Below, in pieces: positions 8,491-17,348 of a stretch of DNA of 46,991 bases. The stretch covers positions 1-46,991 of the forward strand of contig CALKCK010000029.1 in NCBI GenBank assembly GCA_938083195.1. Reading direction: 5' to 3'. This DNA is from an uncultured Pirellulaceae bacterium (GTDB lineage: Bacteria; Planctomycetota; Planctomycetia; Pirellulales; Pirellulaceae). Below the pieces are notes generated by a model that searched no databases, was not told where the DNA came from, and was given only the letters and a program-made list of their open reading frames with translations. Every line of letters begins with the position of its first letter. The first letter of the stretch is position 1. A program made the translations under genes and the position numbers.

Positions 8491-9960
8491 ATGTTAGAAT
8501 CCCAACTACAAATTGGTGGAGAATGGATCAACGGAGCAGGGGAGATTCTCGAATCGACCTGTCCTGTTGATGACGCCGTAATCTGGTCCGGTAAAACAGC
8601 AACGCGATCTCAAGTGGATGCTGCATTCGCGGCGGCGAGATCCGCCTTTGGCCCGTGGTGGGATTTGAGCGTCGAATCTCGAATCGAAATTGCCGAAGCC
8701 TATCGAGATAATGTTAAAGCCTCCTCCGAAGAACTTGCCCTGCTGATTGCGAAAGAAACTGGAAAACCCATTTGGGAATCCAAAACAGAAGCGGGGGCAG
8801 TAGCAGCAAAAATCGACCTTTCCATCGACGCATTTCGAAATCGTCGAGATACTACACAGTTCGAAATTGCCGGAGCACTTGCCGTAACTCGCTACAAACC
8901 GCATGGGGTTTGTGGCGTCCTTGGGCCTTTTAATTTCCCGGCCCACCTAGCCAACGGTCACATTGTTCCCGCCCTCATCACCGGCAACGTCTGTATTTTC
9001 AAACCAAGTGAGATGACACCAGCAGTCGGACAATGGATGGTCAGGAAATGGCTCGAATCTGGCCTGCCGCCGGGGGTACTAAATCTCGTTCAGGGCGGGC
9101 GCGATGTGGGAGAAGCGATTGCCTCTCACGTGGAACTCGACGGTTTGTTTTTCACCGGATCAAGTGCCGCTGGATTGGCACTTCACAAAACACTAGCACC
9201 ATTTCCACAAAAAATTCTTGCCCTCGAAATGGGCGGCAACAACCCGTTAATTGTGCATGACATCAAAGACTTTGCAGCCGCCGCCTACCTGACTGTTTTG
9301 TCGGCCTACATGACTGCTGGACAGCGATGCACCTGTGCTCGCCGGCTGATACTAATTGATGATGCAGAGGGACATAAATTTCTAACTGCGCTGCAAGACA
9401 TGATTGGACGAATCACGTTTGGTTTTTTCGACGACGAACCTCAACCATTCATGGGTTCTCTCATCTCCGCAGCAGCAGGAAACCACTTGCTCGCTGCTCA
9501 AGATGATTTAATCGCGCGTGGTGCACAGCCGATCATCCAAATGCAAAATCAAAGAAATTGCGAAGCCCTGATTTCCCCCGGATTGCTCGACGTCACCTCA
9601 GTCAACAATCTCGGTGATGAAGAGCTTTTTGGTCCACTATTAAATTTACGCTGGGTTAAGAATTTCGACGAGGCTATTGAGGAAGCCAACAATACTAACT
9701 ACGGTCTTTCTGCTGGTCTCCTTAGCGATAACGAACAAAACTATCGACAGTTTATCCATCAAATTCGAGCGGGGATTGTCAACTGGAATCGTCAGACAAC
9801 CGGTGCTAGTGGGAAACTGCCCTTTGGAGGTTGTGGCCTAAGTGGTAACCACCGGCCCAGCGCTTACTTCGCAGTAGACTACTGTTCCTACCCCGTCGCT
9901 TCCATTGAATCCCAAACACTTTCACTGCCGGAGCACCCGATTACTGGAATCCGACTTTGA
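8491..9960 (+). CDS. astD: N-succinylglutamate 5-semialdehyde dehydrogenase
   Basis: Oxidises succinylglutamate semialdehyde to N-succinylglutamate with NAD. The 489 residues match AstD length. The aldehyde dehydrogenase motifs are complete: LGPFNFPAHLANGHIVPAL, the cofactor segment FKPSEMTP, FTGSSAAG, the catalytic glutamate in LALEMGGNNPL, and the nucleophilic cysteine in TAGQRCTCARRL. The C-terminal INWNRQTTGASGKLPFGGCG followed by GNHRPSAYFAVDYCSYPVAS is characteristic of AstD rather than of general aldehyde dehydrogenases. It ends 19 bases before the fhcB start, so the two are probably co-transcribed. Confidence 0.93.
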   Translation: MLESQLQIGGEWINGAGEILESTCPVDDAVIWSGKTATRSQVDAAFAAARSAFGPWWDLSVESRIEIAEAYRDNVKASSEELALLIAKETGKPIWESKTEAGAVAAKIDLSIDAFRNRRDTTQFEIAGALAVTRYKPHGVCGVLGPFNFPAHLANGHIVPALITGNVCIFKPSEMTPAVGQWMVRKWLESGLPPGVLNLVQGGRDVGEAIASHVELDGLFFTGSSAAGLALHKTLAPFPQKILALEMGGNNPLIVHDIKDFAAAAYLTVLSAYMTAGQRCTCARRLILIDDAEGHKFLTALQDMIGRITFGFFDDEPQPFMGSLISAAAGNHLLAAQDDLIARGAQPIIQMQNQRNCEALISPGLLDVTSVNNLGDEELFGPLLNLRWVKNFDEAIEEANNTNYGLSAGLLSDNEQNYRQFIHQIRAGIVNWNRQTTGASGKLPFGGCGLSGNHRPSAYFAVDYCSYPVASIESQTLSLPEHPITGIRL

Positions 9961-9979
9961 CCGCAGACAAGTCTCGACT

Positions 9980-11242
9980 ATGCAAAAAATAGAAAAATTT
10001 ATTTGTGCCGGCTGCACACTCCTCTGTGATGACATTGAGGTCGATCTCAGCGCAGATCACTGGCGCCCCAAAAACACCTGCGAACTAGGAAATCAGTATT
10101 TCGCTCAGCCGTCTTCACCCACTCAAACACATTTTGTCGATGGCGAAGTTGCCACTCTTGACCAGGCCGTCAAAGCAACTGCTCAGTTACTCAGAAATGC
10201 CAAGTCTCCCCTGATCTGCGGCCTCGATCAACTTTCTACAGAGGCTCAACAAGTTTCATGGAAAATTGCGGATATTGCTGGAGCGACCATTGATACCACA
10301 TTCACGAACCACGGCCGCTCAAGCATCTTTTCGCTTCAAAAAATTGGAAAAGTGACCGCAACCCTTGGGGAAATTGGAAGTCGCTCAGATCTAGTCGTCT
10401 TTTGGTTTTGTGATCCTGAAATCACTCATCCCCGGCTTCTTGAACGGATCCATCGAAAAGACAAGGATCAACCGCAGCGAATTTTAGTTGTCGGCGACAA
10501 GGAAACTGCCACCACAAAAATTGCCCATCGCTTTATTCAGATTTCAAAAGAGAACGCTTCTGAATTGTTGGTCCGCGTTCGAGGTCAATTGACTTTACCG
10601 AGCGATAATAAAACATCGGCGTCTGGGGCCAACTTCTCATCTGCGACTGAAGCCACGGCAAGCGAGTTAGTCAAAGAATTAGTCGACGCGAAATACGGTT
10701 CTATCTTTTTTGAGCAGGTCACCGAAAATTCGAGATTTGACTCAACCAGTGATTCAATATCACGATTGATTCGAAGTCTCAACGACGTAACTCGATTTGT
10801 CGGACTCAAGCTTCGCACAGACAACAACGCCCAAAGTGCCGAGAACGTCCTTGCCTGGAGTAGCGGGTTCCCCTTTGCTGTCAATCATAACCTCGGCCAT
10901 CCTCGGCAGCACGGTTTAGAGTTTTCGGCCGAATCGATGCTACAGACGCAGCAATGTGATGCAATCCTGTTCGCCTCTCGACTCAGTAAGTCGGACCTCG
11001 TCGGCCAACTCTCGAAATCCGCAAGAGCCCACTTCGAGAGCATCCCGCAGATCGCGTTTTCAACTCAGGCAATGATAGCAAATGTCCAATTCCAACTGGG
11101 AATCCCGGGCATTAATGAGGCGGGTGAATACTGCCGGATAGACAACATTTCGATGCCAGTTAAAAAAATCAAGCCGAACGACTGGATGTCTCCCGAAACG
11201 ATTCTTGAAGAAATTCGACAGAACCTAGTCGCCCGTTCTTAA
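9980..11242 (+). CDS. fhcB: Formylmethanofuran dehydrogenase subunit B homologue
   Basis: A member of the FwdB/FmdB/FhcB family. In bacteria with H4MPT-linked C1 metabolism it is part of the Fhc formyltransferase/hydrolase complex that releases formate. It has 420 residues from the ATG at 9980; an upstream in-frame ATG at 9905 lies well inside astD and was rejected. The N-terminus has a cysteine cluster C9, C12, C16 in CAGCTLLCDDIEV and C34 in NTCELG, the pattern used for an Fe-S cluster in the archaeal subunit. Family features continue with TIDTTFTNHGRSS, LVVFWFCDPEITHPR, FAVNHNLGHPR and a C-terminal GEYCRIDNISMPVKK, resembling the usual GT-yR-D-vp. The other Fhc subunits (A, C, D) are not in this window. 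Location at the end of an amino-acid operon is unusual. It converges on uxaE with a 6-base gap. Confidence 0.85.
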   Translation: MQKIEKFICAGCTLLCDDIEVDLSADHWRPKNTCELGNQYFAQPSSPTQTHFVDGEVATLDQAVKATAQLLRNAKSPLICGLDQLSTEAQQVSWKIADIAGATIDTTFTNHGRSSIFSLQKIGKVTATLGEIGSRSDLVVFWFCDPEITHPRLLERIHRKDKDQPQRILVVGDKETATTKIAHRFIQISKENASELLVRVRGQLTLPSDNKTSASGANFSSATEATASELVKELVDAKYGSIFFEQVTENSRFDSTSDSISRLIRSLNDVTRFVGLKLRTDNNAQSAENVLAWSSGFPFAVNHNLGHPRQHGLEFSAESMLQTQQCDAILFASRLSKSDLVGQLSKSARAHFESIPQIAFSTQAMIANVQFQLGIPGINEAGEYCRIDNISMPVKKIKPNDWMSPETILEEIRQNLVARS

Positions 11243-11248
11243 ATCAAA

Positions 11249-12514
11249 TTACGATACACTCTCGCTGAGAAACAATGGCTTTAAATGCCGCTCATAAAGA
11301 TTTTCAGTTACGTTGCGACTAATGGACTCTTCACAGGTATCCAACATATTTAAATAGCGGTCGCCCATTTTTGCTGCAATTTTGTAACCGACATGTAGCA
11401 GTTGCCGAAACGAAGAATTGAATTCTGGATGTTGTGGATTGTGCCGTAGGGCATTGACGTACTGCGACGAAGTCCACCCAGCAACATCGCTAGGTTGTGG
11501 CAAGCAATTTGGATCAATATCAATCACAGCGGCATACGGTGCGCAAAGCGCCTCTGAATTTTCATAAGCCTGTGCGTAAACTTCTTTTGCTAATTCAAGC
11601 CCATCACCTCCAAATTCGGCGAGCCCAATCAACTCCTCTAACCAGGTGGTCCCGGCAGTTTTGATGTGCAGGCCCGCTCCAGTTTTTTCTAACGCCCTAC
11701 GAATAGGGCCGTAAATGGAGAATTTATCACTACCCGAATGGACGCTTAATTTGAGATTCTGCGGAAGACCATATTGTTTGACCGCGTAAGCAATCACAGC
11801 CAGATCGTCCTCGAATTCTTTTTCAAACTGATTGACATCGCCAACATAGTCGACCCCTTTATTAAAGCGCCCCGTAAACTTCGGCGCGATCGTTTGAATT
11901 GGAATTCCCTGCTGAGCAACCGCCGCTAGGATAACGAGCAATTCTGGGGGCGTTTGAGGACTGTCTGTTTCATCCATCGACACTTCGGTAACAAAAGTCC
12001 CCTCACCATTTTTGGAAGCAATATAACGATAGATTTCTCCAGCTAACTGAACCGCTTTGAGATATTGATTCGCGGTCGCTTCAATTGTCTCGCGAGTCAT
12101 CTTCAATGGCTCGGGGATCCCCTCAATGGACAAAGAACCAATCAGCTCAGAAACAGAATCGACAAACGCTTCGACCTCCGCAGCATCCGCTGGTTGGCCG
12201 ATCGCGTCCGCAACATCGATCGTATAGAAATTACTGCTGTCAAGAAATGGATCGACAATCTCAAGATTAATATGATCAGCATCCACGTAATGAGCTTTCT
12301 CCCAGCCTAAATCGCGGACGGCAGCGTCTGCGGCGATCCGACAACTCGCAATTTCCGAACCGATGGTTTGATGCTCGCGATTTGACTTGTTCCACACAGG
12401 AACAATCTCAACCCCCTGCTGGGCAGCTTTCATAATTGCGGCTAATTGTGCTTTTCCCTGATGGGCAAACCGATCGCCGACGCCGAAAGAAAACTTCTCA
12501 ATAATAAGTGCCAT
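11249..12514 (-). CDS. uxaE: D-tagaturonate epimerase
   Basis: Predicted to epimerise D-tagaturonate to D-fructuronate at C4 (the Thermotoga UxaE reaction). It has 421 residues. Matches to the family run through the protein: FSFGVGDRFAHQGKAQLAAI, the probable metal/substrate segment VDADHINLEIVDPF (H81), FYTIDVADAIG, VTEVSMDETDSPQTPPELLV, the APKFTGRFNKGVDYVGDVNQ block, LSVHSGSDKFSIYGPIRRAL, HIKTAGTTWLEELI and RQLLHVGYKIAAKM. The start is ATG at 12514 with AGGAAA about seven bases upstream. It is the last gene of the leftward sugar-acid operon, 75 bases after the galactonate-dehydrogenase-like gene. Those two activities run in sequence: the dehydrogenase would make the tagaturonate that this enzyme uses. 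Confidence 0.88.
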   Translation of the reverse strand: MALIIEKFSFGVGDRFAHQGKAQLAAIMKAAQQGVEIVPVWNKSNREHQTIGSEIASCRIAADAAVRDLGWEKAHYVDADHINLEIVDPFLDSSNFYTIDVADAIGQPADAAEVEAFVDSVSELIGSLSIEGIPEPLKMTRETIEATANQYLKAVQLAGEIYRYIASKNGEGTFVTEVSMDETDSPQTPPELLVILAAVAQQGIPIQTIAPKFTGRFNKGVDYVGDVNQFEKEFEDDLAVIAYAVKQYGLPQNLKLSVHSGSDKFSIYGPIRRALEKTGAGLHIKTAGTTWLEELIGLAEFGGDGLELAKEVYAQAYENSEALCAPYAAVIDIDPNCLPQPSDVAGWTSSQYVNALRHNPQHPEFNSSFRQLLHVGYKIAAKMGDRYLNMLDTCEESISRNVTENLYERHLKPLFLSESVS

Positions 12515-12589
12515 AATAAATTTCCTGCAATATTTCCCACCATCTATGGGGGATTGGGTTGGGCGTCAATGTTCTCTCTTGCTGAAAGC

Positions 12590-13609
12590 CTACGCGTCTA
12601 AATCAATTTGGATTTTGGTAATACTACCCGGATCAGCAGCCCACGCGTCCATCGCGGCAGGTGCTTCCAACATCGATACCGTTTTAGTAATCACGGCCTC
12701 CAAAGGGAAATCCCCCGACTCTAGCATCGTGATAACATCTCTAAAATCTTCAGGGAGAGCGTTCCTTGAACCTCGAATATCCAGCTCTTTTAAAACGAAA
12801 AATTTCGTCTCATATTCAATTGGAGCCTTCGCCCATCCGATGTAAACCACTCGACCCGCAAAGCAAACTTCTTCAACTGCCATTCGGTAAGTTGCTGGAT
12901 GCCCAACGGCCTCAATGATTACATCCGGCCCATGCCCATCAGTCAGCTCCTTCAACCGCTCGCTTACATTCTCTTGACTGGAATTAATAAACTCATTGGC
13001 GCCACAGGCCTTGGCCACCGGCGACTTGCTGTCTTCGATGTCAATCGCGATTACTCGAGCATTACGAAACTTAGCGCCAGCGATTACTCCCAATCCAATT
13101 GCTCCACAACCAATCACTGCGACAGTATCATTTTCCCGCACCTGCCCGCGCGCTACCGCATGAAAGCCGACAGTCAGCGGCTCCACCAACGCCAACTCCT
13201 GCAAAGACAATTTCTCAGAAGCAATCAACTTTTCAACCGGCGCCGTGGCGTATTCACACAACATCCCCTCGCGCTGAACGCCGAGCGTTTCGTTTCTCAT
13301 ACAACAGTTGTAGCGCTCTTTCTGGCAAGCCGAGCATTCACCGCAACTGGAATACGGAATCACGAGAACCTCCTGACCGACAATCCATCCTTCAACGTCG
13401 CCACCAAGTTCGACGATCGTAGCCCCAATTTCATGACCGGGTACACGCGGATAAGTGACTAAAGGATTCAGCCCTTTGAACGCCCCAAGATCACTTCCAC
13501 AATATCCAACACGATTAATCTTCAACAAGACCTCACCGCGACTCGGCGCGGGCTTCTCCCGTTCGGAAATACAGACGACACCCGGCTTTGAAATTTCGAT
13601 CGCTTTCAT
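12590..13609 (-). CDS. Zinc-dependent dehydrogenase, L-galactonate-5-dehydrogenase-like
   Basis: A medium-chain NAD(P)-dependent zinc dehydrogenase, 339 residues. Catalytic zinc ligands are C37 (YCGSD) and H59-E60 (PGHE). The structural-zinc cysteines lie in [16 protein letters not shown] (about 88-103). The Rossmann motif is GCGAIGLG near 166. Among family members it most resembles E. coli LgoD/YjjN and Rsp[22 protein letters not shown] followed by RYNCC, and [16 protein letters not shown]. LgoD oxidises L-galactonate to D-tagaturonate. Its neighbour is tagaturonate epimerase, and an L-galactose-dehydrogenase-like reductase and a lactonase lie across the divergent promoter, so the same reaction is likely here. 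Other aldonates or hexitols remain possible. Confidence 0.72.
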   Translation of the reverse strand: MKAIEISKPGVVCISEREKPAPSRGEVLLKINRVGYCGSDLGAFKGLNPLVTYPRVPGHEIGATIVELGGDVEGWIVGQEVLVIPYSSCGECSACQKERYNCCMRNETLGVQREGMLCEYATAPVEKLIASEKLSLQELALVEPLTVGFHAVARGQVRENDTVAVIGCGAIGLGVIAGAKFRNARVIAIDIEDSKSPVAKACGANEFINSSQENVSERLKELTDGHGPDVIIEAVGHPATYRMAVEEVCFAGRVVYIGWAKAPIEYETKFFVLKELDIRGSRNALPEDFRDVITMLESGDFPLEAVITKTVSMLEAPAAMDAWAADPGSITKIQIDLDA

Positions 13610-13710
13610 TTACATCACTTTTCTTTTATTCAATTTCTTTCGAGAGGCAACGATTAAGATTGCAAACGGCGGAGCCAAGAAAACCAACTAATCCAAACCC
13701 AACAACTTAA

Positions 13711-14739
13711 TTAGATCTTCACTCGACCTTGAGTCACCATTACGCGAAATCTTTCAATCGTTTTCCTTATTCCGTCGTCGATTGGCGTCCGCGGCAAACC
13801 AGGGAATTGCTTCTCGACGGCAGAGTCGTCAAGATCACAAATAAACAGATTAGGAGTCGCGTCAGCAGATATTCCAGTTTCTAAAAATTCGCCGATTCCC
13901 ATTTCTTCGGCGATCGCAGTCACTGTTTCAAGAAACTCAGAAACCTCAATCGTCTTACCTTTTATATTAAAAGCCTGACAACCATCAAAAGGCAACATGC
14001 AAACGCCAGCAAAATGAGCTCCAACATCCTCGACGTAGTGGTAGTTTTCACGTCCGCGATAAGGCATCTCGAATGGAAGTGATTTACCCTCATTCGCACC
14101 GATCACTAACGACTTCATTACCTTGGTAGGAGCCGACGTCATCCCCTGATCTCTTCCAGGACCAAACGTAGTATTAAGCCGGAGTGAAACCGTTGGAATC
14201 CCTGTATTCTCATGGAATAAAGTCGCTAGGTGTTCGCCGGCAACTTTCCAAACTCCATATAAATTCGGCGGTGAAAGTTGTGCATTTTCAGAAACCGTTG
14301 CCTCTGGATACATCGCTCGTTTGCCATACACTGCTCCCGAACTGGCAAATACAACTCGCTTCAAACGCGGCTCCAAAGCCTCGATCATGTTGAAGAGGTT
14401 CATCGTCCCGGCCAAATTCACGGCTAACCCCTTTTCGGGATTCGACGCACAATCAGGACTTTGCAAAGCCCCCAAGTGAATCACATGGGTTGGTTCGAAT
14501 GTCTCCAACGTATGTTGCAGCGATTTATGGTCACCGATATCTACACAGGCGAATGCGATCTTACCCTCGTTGACATACTGTTGAAGACGTTCGCCAAACC
14601 AAATTTCAAGCTGATCGGCGCTAGACGACCGACTAGCAATCAACACCTGTTCAATCTCATTACCGTATTGAGTAATTAACTGATAAACCGTGACTGCACC
14701 AATGCAACCAGTTCCTCCGGTGATAAAAACCTTAGCCAC
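13711..14739 (-). CDS. NAD(P)-dependent extended SDR (epimerase/dehydrogenase)
   Basis: It has 342 residues with an extended short-chain dehydrogenase/reductase fold. The cofactor motif GGTGCIG is at residues 8-14, the acidic DIGDH follows the second strand, the catalytic serine lies in VFASSGAVYG and the catalytic YxxxK in LYGVWKVAGEH. The C-terminal half has LRLNTTFGPGRDQGM and NYHYVEDVGAHFAG, typical of sugar-nucleotide epimerases and of DenD-like erythronate or uronate dehydrogenases. The substrate cannot be read from the sequence. It starts with GTG and sits in the middle of the leftward operon, 133 bases after the second zinc dehydrogenase and 101 bases before the LgoD-like gene. It probably handles a related sugar or sugar acid. 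Confidence 0.7.
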   Translation of the reverse strand: MAKVFITGGTGCIGAVTVYQLITQYGNEIEQVLIASRSSSADQLEIWFGERLQQYVNEGKIAFACVDIGDHKSLQHTLETFEPTHVIHLGALQSPDCASNPEKGLAVNLAGTMNLFNMIEALEPRLKRVVFASSGAVYGKRAMYPEATVSENAQLSPPNLYGVWKVAGEHLATLFHENTGIPTVSLRLNTTFGPGRDQGMTSAPTKVMKSLVIGANEGKSLPFEMPYRGRENYHYVEDVGAHFAGVCMLPFDGCQAFNIKGKTIEVSEFLETVTAIAEEMGIGEFLETGISADATPNLFICDLDDSAVEKQFPGLPRTPIDDGIRKTIERFRVMVTQGRVKI

Positions 14740-14872
14740 TGTTGGTCATTCCTATTCTGAATTTAAATCCGATGGGTGGATGTTAATGTCTGATACTCTT
14801 AATTTTCATGAAACATCTAAAACGGTACAATCAGACAATTTCCGTAATCGACATCCAAAACCAAGAGTTTAA

Positions 14873-16006
14873 TTATCCATTGATCGCAAGAATCGCCTTG
14901 GGAGTTTTGGCCATGATTGATTCTTCCATGGCTTCGATAGCATGGTCGAACGAGTATTGCTGCGAATAAACATCCACAGGGAAAACTCCCCGTTGCAACA
15001 AAGCCTGAGCCGTCTCAAAGTCCTCGCGATTGGATCCCATCACGCCCTGCATGGACTGTCCCGATCGCGTGAACGCGGTCGCACCAAACGTGACATCAGA
15101 TCCAAAAGTTGCAATCACGCAAATATGCCCCTCCAGTTGCACCGACAACCCTGCTGTCCCCAAGGCGGGAGGGAAACCGGAACACTCAATCAAACAGTCA
15201 ACAGTGCCTTGCTCATACGCGTCCCCAAATCTTCTTCCCTCTAAATCTTCTACTCCGGAAGCTAGTTGCTCATGCAATGGATTCTCTTCAGACACCACGA
15301 TTGGAACAAAACCCTGCTCGTGGGCAAGCTTCAAACGAACATTTCGATCCCGTTCAACTCCAGTCACAGCAACTCTCGCACCGGCAGCTCTAGCCAATTC
15401 GGCCGCCATCAAGCCAATGATTCCGCAACCTGAAACCACAACATCCATACCCGGTTGAATGTTGGCTTTCCGATGCACACCCTGAGCAACCACCGAAAGT
15501 GGCTCAACCACCGCCCCCTGCAATGGAGACAATCCATCTGCCAACGGCATACATCGTCCAACGTTAACGATCATTCTCTGTGCCATGGCTCCATCGCGAT
15601 GAAAACCGAAGATTTTTTTCTTGCGACAATAATTTGGACGGCCGCGTCCACAACCTCGACAACGAAGATCACCACACCCTCGCATCGGGATGATACAAAC
15701 AACATCGCCTAACTGCAGTCCATTAACTCCCTCGGTATCCGGCCCAAAACCGACAATCCGCCCACTTGCCTCATGCCCAATCGTTCTTGGACGTTCGACC
15801 CAAGTAAAATTTGGCTTGCCAGTGCTGGCGCTATTATCCGAACCACAGATCCCGACGAACATGGGTTCGACCATGACCTCGCCCTGTTGCGGCGCCTCGA
15901 GAGTGACAGATTCGACAGCCAGATTCCGCGTAACTGATCCTTCGGGTGCTCCCGGATTAATATATGCGGTTCCATTCAATCTCAGGGCTTCAATAATTTC
16001 AGACAC
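14873..16006 (-). CDS. Zinc-dependent medium-chain dehydrogenase, substrate unknown
   Basis: It has 377 residues and is the first gene of the leftward operon. Catalytic zinc ligands are in GICGSDNSA (Cys) and IGHEASG (His-Glu). The structural-zinc cysteines are in GCGDLRCRGCG and NYC. The cofactor-binding turn is SGCGIIGLMAAELA. An N-terminal extension of about 20 residues carries GTAYINPGAPEG. It is clearly different from the LgoD-like dehydrogenase two genes downstream, so the operon has two such enzymes for presumably different substrates or steps. The start is GTG. The gene diverges from the aldo/keto reductase across a 335-base control region and is probably co-regulated with it. Confidence 0.75.
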   Translation of the reverse strand: MSEIIEALRLNGTAYINPGAPEGSVTRNLAVESVTLEAPQQGEVMVEPMFVGICGSDNSASTGKPNFTWVERPRTIGHEASGRIVGFGPDTEGVNGLQLGDVVCIIPMRGCGDLRCRGCGRGRPNYCRKKKIFGFHRDGAMAQRMIVNVGRCMPLADGLSPLQGAVVEPLSVVAQGVHRKANIQPGMDVVVSGCGIIGLMAAELARAAGARVAVTGVERDRNVRLKLAHEQGFVPIVVSEENPLHEQLASGVEDLEGRRFGDAYEQGTVDCLIECSGFPPALGTAGLSVQLEGHICVIATFGSDVTFGATAFTRSGQSMQGVMGSNREDFETAQALLQRGVFPVDVYSQQYSFDHAIEAMEESIMAKTPKAILAING

Positions 16007-16341
16007 AGTGACCGACTCGCTTCGGTAAAATAATTTCTAGTGTTTTGCAGGTTCCTAATTCTATCCCGATTCGTTCGGCTCTGCGAGATACCATCACCGG
16101 CAAGGGAAACCATCAAATGTCTGATTTGGCATAGAGGAAACGGGTCCCAAACAAAATCGGCGACCAAACACCCCATCTCTGGCAGCCTTTGTTTAATCGC
16201 AATTAAAACAGATTCCCATCAAAAACAACGAATCGCTTCTGAATCGCTTGGTTTATTTCTAAAGTTGCGACGACTTTCGCCGGTGCGTAAATGGCCTAAG
16301 ATATGGACTGGCAGAACCTCACCTTTAAAAAACAAAGTGAC
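16007..16341. promoter_or_regulatory. Divergent control region of the sugar-acid cluster, with a direct repeat
   Basis: The gap of 335 bases separates the two divergent halves of the putative L-galactose cluster. GAATCGCTT occurs twice, at 16230-16238 and 16241-16249, an 11-base period that puts both copies on one helix face, as for a regulator dimer. No regulator gene is adjacent and no clear -35/-10 pair could be fixed by eye. Confidence 0.4.
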
Positions 16342-17280
16342 ATGGAAAAAAGACGACTAGGCAAAACCGACATGGACATTTCCGTGCTCTCATTTGGCGC
16401 CTCCTCGCTCGGAGCCGAGTTTCGAAAAATTGATCTCAACGAAGCGGTCAAAAGTGTACACGTGGCACTCGACCATGGCATGAATTTCATTGATACATCA
16501 CCCTATTATGGCCGTGGGCTTTCAGAGTCCTTGCTTGGATTTGCGTTGGACGGTGTTCCCCGCGACAGCTATTACCTCGGCACTAAACTGGGCCGCTACG
16601 CCCCGTCTCATTTTGATTTCTCGGCCAAACGCGTTCGCGAAAGTGTCGACATCAGCCTAGAACGCATGCGCACCGATTACCTTGACATTATCCTCTGCCA
16701 CGATATTGAATTTGTTGACATGCAACAGATTTGGGATGAAACGATCCCAGAACTTTACCGACTAAAAAAAGCTGGAAAAGTAAAACACATTGGAGTCTCG
16801 GGCTATCCCATGAAGATTTTCCGAGAAGCTGCGGCTCATTCGGAAATCGATGTCATTCTCTCGTACAATCATTACACGCTTCAGAACACCATGCTGGAAG
16901 ACTTGGTCGATGAAATGCAAGCGAAGCAAATTGGCATCATGAACGCCGCTCCTTTCAGTGCCCGCCTTTTGACAAACGCACCACTTCCAGAATGGCATAA
17001 AGCAACCGATTCTGTTCGAGAGACCTGTAAGCAAGCAGCTCAGCATTGCACTGCAGCCGGTGTCGATATTGCCAAACTCGCGCTGCAATACTCGATTGCA
17101 AACGAGAATATGACAACCTGTATTACTGGCTCCGCAAACCCTGGCCGAGTTGCCCAGTGGTGCGAATGGCTACAGGAACCACTCGATCAACAACTCGTGA
17201 AAGAAGTACAAGATATTTTAGCGCCCGTCCATAATTGGTTCTACGTTGAGTGCCTTCCTGAAAATTCGGACCCGATCTAA
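16342..17280 (+). CDS. Aldo/keto reductase, L-galactose-dehydrogenase-like
   Basis: It has 312 residues from the ATG at 16342; an ATG 13 codons upstream is in frame but adds residues outside the family start MEKRRLGKTDM. The AKR catalytic tetrad is visible: D51 and Y56 in DTSPYYG, K82 in LGTKLGRY, and the His in ILCHDIEF. The protein closely follows the plant L-galactose dehydrogenase pattern. Shared features are FGASSLG, the DFSAKRVRESVDISLERMR segment, DIILCHDIEF, VILSYNHYTLQNTML, PLPEWHKATDSV and ILAPVHNWF. Plant and bacterial relatives oxidise C1 of L-galactose, L-fucose or D-arabinose to the lactone. With a lactonase downstream and galactonate/tagaturonate enzymes across the promoter, L-galactose is the best guess. 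Confidence 0.82.
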   Translation: MEKRRLGKTDMDISVLSFGASSLGAEFRKIDLNEAVKSVHVALDHGMNFIDTSPYYGRGLSESLLGFALDGVPRDSYYLGTKLGRYAPSHFDFSAKRVRESVDISLERMRTDYLDIILCHDIEFVDMQQIWDETIPELYRLKKAGKVKHIGVSGYPMKIFREAAAHSEIDVILSYNHYTLQNTMLEDLVDEMQAKQIGIMNAAPFSARLLTNAPLPEWHKATDSVRETCKQAAQHCTAAGVDIAKLALQYSIANENMTTCITGSANPGRVAQWCEWLQEPLDQQLVKEVQDILAPVHNWFYVECLPENSDPI

Positions 17281-17348
17281 TTTCCAACGAGTTTTCTTAA
17301 CTTTTTCGATCAAACACAAAACTTACACATGACCTCAAGGCCCTTCGG

